10,766 nucleotides of DNA from Campylobacteraceae bacterium (GTDB taxonomy: Bacteria > Campylobacterota > Campylobacteria > Campylobacterales > Sulfurospirillaceae). The notes under the pieces are model-generated. The model searched no databases. It worked only from the letters and a program-made list of their open reading frames with translations, and was not told where the DNA came from. Shown piece by piece: positions 6,684 through 10,766 of the stretch. Every line of letters begins with the position of its first letter. Position 1 is the stretch's first letter. The DNA is taken from positions 1 through 10,766 of the forward strand of contig JAFLKZ010000180.1 of assembly GCA_019162915.1 (NCBI GenBank), in the 5' to 3' direction. A program made the position numbers and the translations under genes.

Positions 6684-7466
6684 CTACAACTTTCTTCTAT
6701 ACCACAAGATTAAAGCACCCACAACACTGGCACAACTCACCATCATTACCATAACCCAGTTTGTGGCGTAGGAAATGCCATCAAAAGGAAGCCCAGCGGT
6801 ATTCATACCAAAAAAACCAACGATGAGATGTAGTGGTAAAAAAATGCCCGAAAAAATAGTCAATAAATAAATCGTTTTGTTCATTTTTTCATTATTTCGA
6901 CTCGTGTAAAAGTTATAAAGGTTGTTTAATTTATCCATCGCTAGAAGCGTTGACCTTGAAGTTCTACTGATATGCTCGTGAATATCTTTAAAATGAATAG
7001 CCAAAAAATCCTCTTCCTTGAGGTATCTCATGATAAAATCATCTAACACATCAATTCCCAACATCAAAATTCTATTGATGCGACTTAAATCTTTTTTATT
7101 AGTGAGCCAGTAGTGCATAAAATGCGAAAGATGGACGTTGTCATAAAGCTTTTCTTCCATATCATCGATACTTTCATTTATCTTAGCGACAATCTTCATT
7201 ACTTTATTGGTTTTCTCATTTAAAAATTGATACACATGTTGCATCGTTTCAAAATTGATAAATTCACCTTTTACCTTATCGAAGTAATAATAAGACTCTT
7301 TGTCAAACACAAAAGCATGTGACTCCATCTTTGAGATATTATCCTCGCAAGGCAAGGCTAAAATCAAGATATCATATTCACGCTCTTCAATGAAAATAGA
7401 AGGGTGTGTTTCATTTTTAATATCGGAAAGGTAAAAACTATCAACTTTGTCAAATAAATATTTCAT
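6684..7466 (-). CDS. CorA-like divalent cation transporter
   Basis: This belongs to the CorA metal ion transporter family: inner-membrane, pentameric channels for Mg2+ and sometimes Co2+ or Ni2+. A soluble cytoplasmic N-terminal domain (about 1-197) contains long helices rich in charged residues. Two C-terminal membrane helices lie at about 198-217 and 235-255. The signature Gly-Met-Asn is at 220-222 (FFGMNTAG), just after the first helix, and the protein ends in a basic tail (YRRKL). At 260 residues it is shorter than E. coli CorA (about 316), mostly in the N-terminal domain. The start overlaps the xerH stop by 4 bp (ATGA), so it is the last gene of the tgt-xerH-corA unit. The metal carried is not known. 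Confidence 0.88.
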   Translation of the reverse strand: MKYLFDKVDSFYLSDIKNETHPSIFIEEREYDILILALPCEDNISKMESHAFVFDKESYYYFDKVKGEFINFETMQHVYQFLNEKTNKVMKIVAKINESIDDMEEKLYDNVHLSHFMHYWLTNKKDLSRINRILMLGIDVLDDFIMRYLKEEDFLAIHFKDIHEHISRTSRSTLLAMDKLNNLYNFYTSRNNEKMNKTIYLLTIFSGIFLPLHLIVGFFGMNTAGLPFDGISYATNWVMVMMVSCASVVGALILWYRRKL

Positions 7467-8527
7467 TGCATATCATCCATGGTGTCTGCTGCAACTTTGA
7501 GTCTTTCTTTATCAAAATGAGTATAAATCCGTGAGGTATTCAAGTCTGCGTGACCAAGTGCTTCTTGTACAAGGATTAAGTCTCTATTTTTTTGATAAAG
7601 TAAGGTTGCAAAGGTATGGCGCAACATGTGCGCACCGTTTTTTTCTTTTCTTATCCCTGCGTTAAGAAGCATTTTTTCCATAATATAACTCACATACGCT
7701 TGGGTTAAAGGTTTACATGTACGACTTTGAAACAACAGGGGAAGGGCTGGACTTCGAATGCCCATCCACTCATCAAAATCTTTTTGAATATGCACACTTT
7801 TGATCATAGCGATGCGAGGTTTATTCCCTTTTCCGCGTATCTGAAATACGGTATATTCGCCTTCTTTGACGATATCTTTCAGTCTTAGCCCCAGCGCTTC
7901 ACTCACCCGCATTCCCGTATAAAGAATGATTTTAATGAGCAGTCTATTTTTAGCTTGTGCGTATGGTTTGAACTCAGTTTCGTCGATAGCTTTAAAAAAA
8001 CGACCTAACTCTTCTTTGTACATGTGTGCAGGAAGTTTTTCGCCTCTTTTACCGCCTAGTCCACCCCAGTTTTTAAGCTCAATGCGAAACTGATGGGAAC
8101 CGCCTTGTGTATCTTCATTTTGCTTGTCGATAAATTTGAAAAAAGAGACTAAAGCCATACGATAATTTTTTTTAGTCGCATCAGAGAGTGAGCCTGTTTG
8201 AGAAGCTAAAAACTCACTTAACAACTCTTCATCTATCTCTTTAAGACTACTCATCCCCATGGCTACGAGATAATGGTAAAATTTTTCAAGTGGGCTGATG
8301 TAAAGATTGATGCCTATAAGCCCAATGTTACGAGCTTCTTTTGAGAGGTTTTTCAAATCCATCATCGTTTTGGAGCCTCTGTTTAAAGCTCCAATAATGA
8401 CTGATAATTTTTCGTTTTCTTCCACGTGTCGGTTGGAAAGTGACGTGAGTTTTGACTTGATAAATCTATCTAACCAAAAAAGTAAACTCCGTTCAAAATC
8501 CTCTTTGACATCAATGGTGTAGCGCAT
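7463..8527 (-). CDS. xerH: Tyrosine recombinase XerH, chromosome dimer resolution
   Basis: This is the single Xer recombinase found in Helicobacter and Campylobacter, which acts at a difH site to resolve chromosome dimers; it replaces the XerC/XerD pair. The 354 residues match the known length (about 355-362). The N-terminal core-binding domain spans about 1-170, with conserved stretches such as KEARNIGLIGIN and LSDATKKNYRMAL. The catalytic domain follows with Arg207 (YTGMR), Lys233 (RGKG), His300 and Arg303 (HMLRH), His326 (LGHADLN) and the nucleophile Tyr335 (SRIYTHFD), so it is complete. The start overlaps the tgt stop by one base (TAATG), and its own stop overlaps the corA-like start, so the three genes are probably translated together. 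No mobile-element genes or attachment sites lie nearby, so this is housekeeping rather than an integrase. I did not identify a dif site in the window. Confidence 0.93.
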   Translation of the reverse strand: MRYTIDVKEDFERSLLFWLDRFIKSKLTSLSNRHVEENEKLSVIIGALNRGSKTMMDLKNLSKEARNIGLIGINLYISPLEKFYHYLVAMGMSSLKEIDEELLSEFLASQTGSLSDATKKNYRMALVSFFKFIDKQNEDTQGGSHQFRIELKNWGGLGGKRGEKLPAHMYKEELGRFFKAIDETEFKPYAQAKNRLLIKIILYTGMRVSEALGLRLKDIVKEGEYTVFQIRGKGNKPRIAMIKSVHIQKDFDEWMGIRSPALPLLFQSRTCKPLTQAYVSYIMEKMLLNAGIRKEKNGAHMLRHTFATLLYQKNRDLILVQEALGHADLNTSRIYTHFDKERLKVAADTMDDMQ

Positions 8528-9648
8528 TATTTGCCTCGTTTGGTATAAAACTCTTTTTTAAATGTAGCAAATTCACCTTTTAAAATCGCTTCTCGCATCT
8601 GCTTCATGAGGCTAAGATAATAATGCAAATTATGCAAAGAAGCCAGTCTAAAGTAGGTCAATTCACGAGCACGGAAAAGATGACTCAAATATCCACGTGA
8701 ATAGTTCTTACATGTAAAGCAATCACACGCGGGATCAATCGGGTCAGTATCAAGTTGAAATCGTGCAGATTTGATGTTTATCTTTCCAAAAGTGGTAAAA
8801 AGTGTGCCATTTCGTGCATTTCGAGTAGGCATCACACAGTCAAACATATCGACACCACGCTCTACGTTTTCGACTAAATCCTCAGGTGTTCCCACCCCCA
8901 TCAGATAACGAGGTTTATGTTGAGGCATGAGTGGTGTTGTATAGGCAACTGTTTCGTACATATCAGCATTAACTTCACCCACACTCAATCCACCAATAGC
9001 AAAACCATCAAAGTCTAATTCACAAAGCTCTGTTGCACTAATTTTTCTAAACGCCTCATCGGTTCCACCTTGAATGATGGCAAAGATATTTTGATGCACA
9101 CCAATCCCTTCACTTTGCTTTTGTTTGTGATAAGTAATGGCACGTTTTGCCCAATTCGTAGTTCGTTTGATAGAGAGTGCTATACGTTCTTGCGTGGCAG
9201 GAAGGGCAACAAGATCATCTAAAATCATCATGATATCAGAGTTTAAATTGTACTGTATGTCAAGCACAAATTCAGGTGTAAAATAATGTGATGAGCCATC
9301 AATATGACTTTTAAAAGTGATGCCATTTTCATCAGCTTTTGAGATATCACTTAAGCTAAAAGCTTGAAATCCACCACTATCGGTTAAAAAACTATTGGGA
9401 AATTTTGTAAATCCATGCAATCCGCCGAAATGCTTAATCACTTTGTCATTGGGGCGAAGATAAAGATGGTAAGTATTGCCTAAAATGATTTGTGCGCCTA
9501 ACTCTTCACTCATATCTTTAGCATCTAAGCTTTTCACACTTCCTACTGTTCCTACTGGCATAAAAACAGGTGTTTGAATGGTGCTATGCGCTGTTTTAAT
9601 GGTACAAGCCCTAGCTAATCCATCGGTCTTATCTATTTGAAATTCCAT
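8527..9648 (-). CDS. tgt: Queuine tRNA-ribosyltransferase (tRNA-guanine transglycosylase)
   Basis: This cytoplasmic enzyme exchanges guanine at position 34 of Asp, Asn, His and Tyr tRNAs for preQ1, the base-insertion step of queuosine synthesis. The 373-residue length is standard. Visible motifs are DSGGFQ with the general acid/base Asp90, AIGGLSVGE in the substrate pocket, GVGTPEDL, and FDCVMPTR with the nucleophile Asp270. The zinc site is Cys308-x-Cys310-x2-Cys313-x25-His339. The start chosen is the ATG at 9648, with AGGAC about 12 bases upstream; an in-frame TTG at 9690 would add 14 residues without support. A TTACATGTAA palindrome (8708-8717) lies in the codons of the zinc-site Thr-Cys-Lys. 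It heads the tgt-xerH-corA unit and is divergent from the TrkA-C domain gene 41 bases away. Confidence 0.97.
   Translation of the reverse strand: MEFQIDKTDGLARACTIKTAHSTIQTPVFMPVGTVGSVKSLDAKDMSEELGAQIILGNTYHLYLRPNDKVIKHFGGLHGFTKFPNSFLTDSGGFQAFSLSDISKADENGITFKSHIDGSSHYFTPEFVLDIQYNLNSDIMMILDDLVALPATQERIALSIKRTTNWAKRAITYHKQKQSEGIGVHQNIFAIIQGGTDEAFRKISATELCELDFDGFAIGGLSVGEVNADMYETVAYTTPLMPQHKPRYLMGVGTPEDLVENVERGVDMFDCVMPTRNARNGTLFTTFGKINIKSARFQLDTDPIDPACDCFTCKNYSRGYLSHLFRARELTYFRLASLHNLHYYLSLMKQMREAILKGEFATFKKEFYTKRGK
8708..8717. repeat. TTACATGTAA palindrome inside tgt
   Basis: This is an exact copy of the 10-bp core inside the coding sequence, on the minus strand in the frame Thr-Cys-Lys of the zinc-binding motif. 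Confidence 0.8.
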
Positions 9649-9653
9649 TTTGG

Positions 9654-9680
9654 TATAATGTCCTTTAATTTTATGAGGTG
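9654..9680 (+). promoter_or_regulatory. Promoter -10 and ribosome-binding site of the right-edge gene
   Basis: TATAAT at 9654-9659 is preceded by TGG, giving a near extended -10, and would start a transcript near 9666. GAGGTG at 9675-9680 lies nine bases before the ATG at 9690. The space to tgt is only 41 bases, so the tgt promoter must lie at or beyond the start of this gene (GATAAT at 9710-9705 on the minus strand is a candidate) and the two transcripts would overlap at their 5' ends. Confidence 0.6.
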
Positions 9681-9689
9681 TATTGAACA

Positions 9690-10766
9690 ATGAAGAAAAT
9701 TCTTATTATCGCTGATGGTATTCTAGCAAAACAATTTTTAGAAAGAGTTATAGAGACAGAAGCTGGAGAAAACAACTACTCCGTTATCACTTACAAAGAA
9801 GACACGCTTCCTAAAAAGCGTCCTGAAAATTTTAAATTTTTTGAGTTTGACCCCACCAGTTTTGAAAAACTCTCAATCGTACTCAATGAACAATTTTTTC
9901 AAATCATGATTATACTTTCTGATGAACTTGATGTGATGGCAACGTATAGAAACATTCGACAAATTGATACCAAAGTTCGTATTGTTTTGATGGACAGGTG
10001 GAACTTGAAAATTGAAGATAATCGTCTTTTTGCACTTAATTCTATCGATATTTTAGCATCAAGATTTAAAGACCATCTCCCAGGAGTGCCTATTGTTGCA
10101 CAAAATATTGGTTTAGGTATTGGCGAGGTTATGGAAGTTTCTGTACCGGTTGGAAGCTCGTATGTTTATAGACATTTAGCATCGATTGAGCAAAGTAAGT
10201 GGAGAATAGCTGCTATTTACAGAGCCAACACTTTCATCTTACCACGTCCCACACTGATGATTTTACCCAATGATTTACTGCTCACCATTGGTGATCCTAA
10301 AGTGCTTCAAAGTGTTTTTAAAAGTGTCAAAAAAGAATTGGGACAGTTTCCCTCACCCTTTGGAAGTAGTATCTATTGCCTCGTAGATATGCTCAGCATG
10401 AATGACAAAGAGATAGATGCGCTAGTCAATGACGCCTTGTTATTGCACTCTAAACTTAACAGTAAAAGATTACATGTAAAGGTGATTAATCCAACGTATT
10501 CAAAGGCTCTTGAAAAGATTAAAAGCTACAACAACCGTCATATCAATGTGATGATAGATTACTTTGAAACAAACCCTAGAAAAACACTCAAAAACGATAC
10601 TGAAAATATGGATATCGGTCTGATTGTCGTTATGAATAAATTTTTTCAACACAACAAAAAAACACTCTTCAAAACAAAATTACCAGTGTTTAAAATGGGA
10701 ATCAGTGGTTATGCTAGTTTAAATGAAGGCATTGTTTTTAAACCAAAAATAGAAGGCTCTTTCTCT
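9690..10766 (+). CDS. COG3400-type protein with Rossmann-like and TrkA-C (RCK-C) domains, 3' end missing
   Basis: The frame is open from the ATG at 9690 to the right edge (359 codons) with no stop, so the gene continues beyond the window. The N-terminal part, MKKILIIADG followed by alternating strands and helices to about residue 135, looks like the nucleotide-binding fold of TrkA-N domains but lacks the usual GxGxxG. Residues about 140-212 look like a TrkA-C domain (EVMEVSVPVGSS, then LMILPNDLLLTIGDP). Such domains bind small ligands and regulate ion transport. I recall a similar gene beside tgt in Campylobacter, which fits. Residues 213-359 match nothing I recognise. No membrane segment is seen, so it is probably cytoplasmic. 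A TTACATGTAA palindrome (10470-10479) encodes Leu261-His-Val. Family assignment is from memory; function is inferred only as potassium- or ligand-related regulation. Confidence 0.8.
   Translation, partial: MKKILIIADGILAKQFLERVIETEAGENNYSVITYKEDTLPKKRPENFKFFEFDPTSFEKLSIVLNEQFFQIMIILSDELDVMATYRNIRQIDTKVRIVLMDRWNLKIEDNRLFALNSIDILASRFKDHLPGVPIVAQNIGLGIGEVMEVSVPVGSSYVYRHLASIEQSKWRIAAIYRANTFILPRPTLMILPNDLLLTIGDPKVLQSVFKSVKKELGQFPSPFGSSIYCLVDMLSMNDKEIDALVNDALLLHSKLNSKRLHVKVINPTYSKALEKIKSYNNRHINVMIDYFETNPRKTLKNDTENMDIGLIVVMNKFFQHNKKTLFKTKLPVFKMGISGYASLNEGIVFKPKIEGSFS
10470..10479. repeat. TTACATGTAA palindrome inside the right-edge gene
   Basis: This is an exact copy of the 10-bp core, read in the frame Leu-His-Val-Lys (residues 261-264). 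The reading frame differs from the copy in tgt, so the conservation is of DNA rather than protein. Confidence 0.8.

Noticed and set aside
8307..8522. Open frame on the plus strand inside xerH
   Set aside because: It is antisense to a conserved gene with no supporting ribosome-binding site or recognisable product.
7463..8527. Tyrosine recombinase as sign of an integrated mobile element
   Set aside because: It matches housekeeping XerH, is embedded in an operon with tgt, and no attachment repeats, phage genes or transfer genes are nearby.
9649..9690. Longer tgt start at an in-frame TTG (9690)
   Set aside because: The extra 14 residues do not resemble Tgt N-termini, and the ATG at 9648 gives the standard 373-residue length with an AGGAC upstream.
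5724..10479. TTACATGTAA as an ordinary operator of one transcription factor
   Set aside because: Most copies lie inside coding sequence, far from promoters, in unrelated genes; a genome-wide DNA word fits better.

Overview
This window looks like a chromosomal segment of a free-living Campylobacterota (Epsilonproteobacteria), most like Sulfurospirillum or a close relative. The support is AT-rich coding, a recombinase of the Helicobacter/Campylobacter XerH type, a histidine kinase with the HQW-type H-box common in this phylum, and a tgt gene next to a protein with a TrkA-C domain, an arrangement I recall from Campylobacter. The genus is an inference from memory of protein families.

Layout. (1) 1-1565, minus strand: the C4-dicarboxylate exchanger gene dcuB, then a terminator and a folded intergenic region, then the first ten codons of a gene that resembles the alpha subunit of class I fumarate hydratase. 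This would be a fumarate/succinate/malate locus. (2) 1566-1723: a divergent regulatory region with two different sets of direct repeats. (3) 1724-5734, plus strand: an overlapping operon of a sensor kinase (periplasmic substrate-binding-type sensor, PAS domain, kinase), an OmpR-type response regulator and an MFS transporter. (4) 5735-5865: an intergenic region with a 22-bp-arm inverted repeat lying between two perfect TTTACATGTAAA palindromes. (5) 5866-6676, plus strand: a small unrecognised 87-residue protein, then sixA (phosphohistidine phosphatase). (6) 6684-9648, minus strand: an overlapping operon tgt, xerH, corA-like (queuosine tRNA modification, chromosome dimer resolution, divalent cation transport). 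(7) 9690 to the right edge, plus strand: an incomplete gene for a TrkA-C domain protein, divergent from tgt.

How they fit together: the dicarboxylate transporter faces the two-component operon across a shared promoter region, so the kinase/regulator pair may control dcuB, its own MFS transporter, or both; the sequence does not decide this. The right half is mostly housekeeping genes.

The most unusual signal is at the DNA level. A 10-bp palindrome, TTACATGTAA, occurs six times exactly, with several one-mismatch copies, in coding and non-coding DNA and in different reading frames. Two copies form the arms of a near-perfect 38-bp palindrome downstream of dcuB. I see no CRISPR array, tRNA, rRNA, insertion sequence or phage genes.
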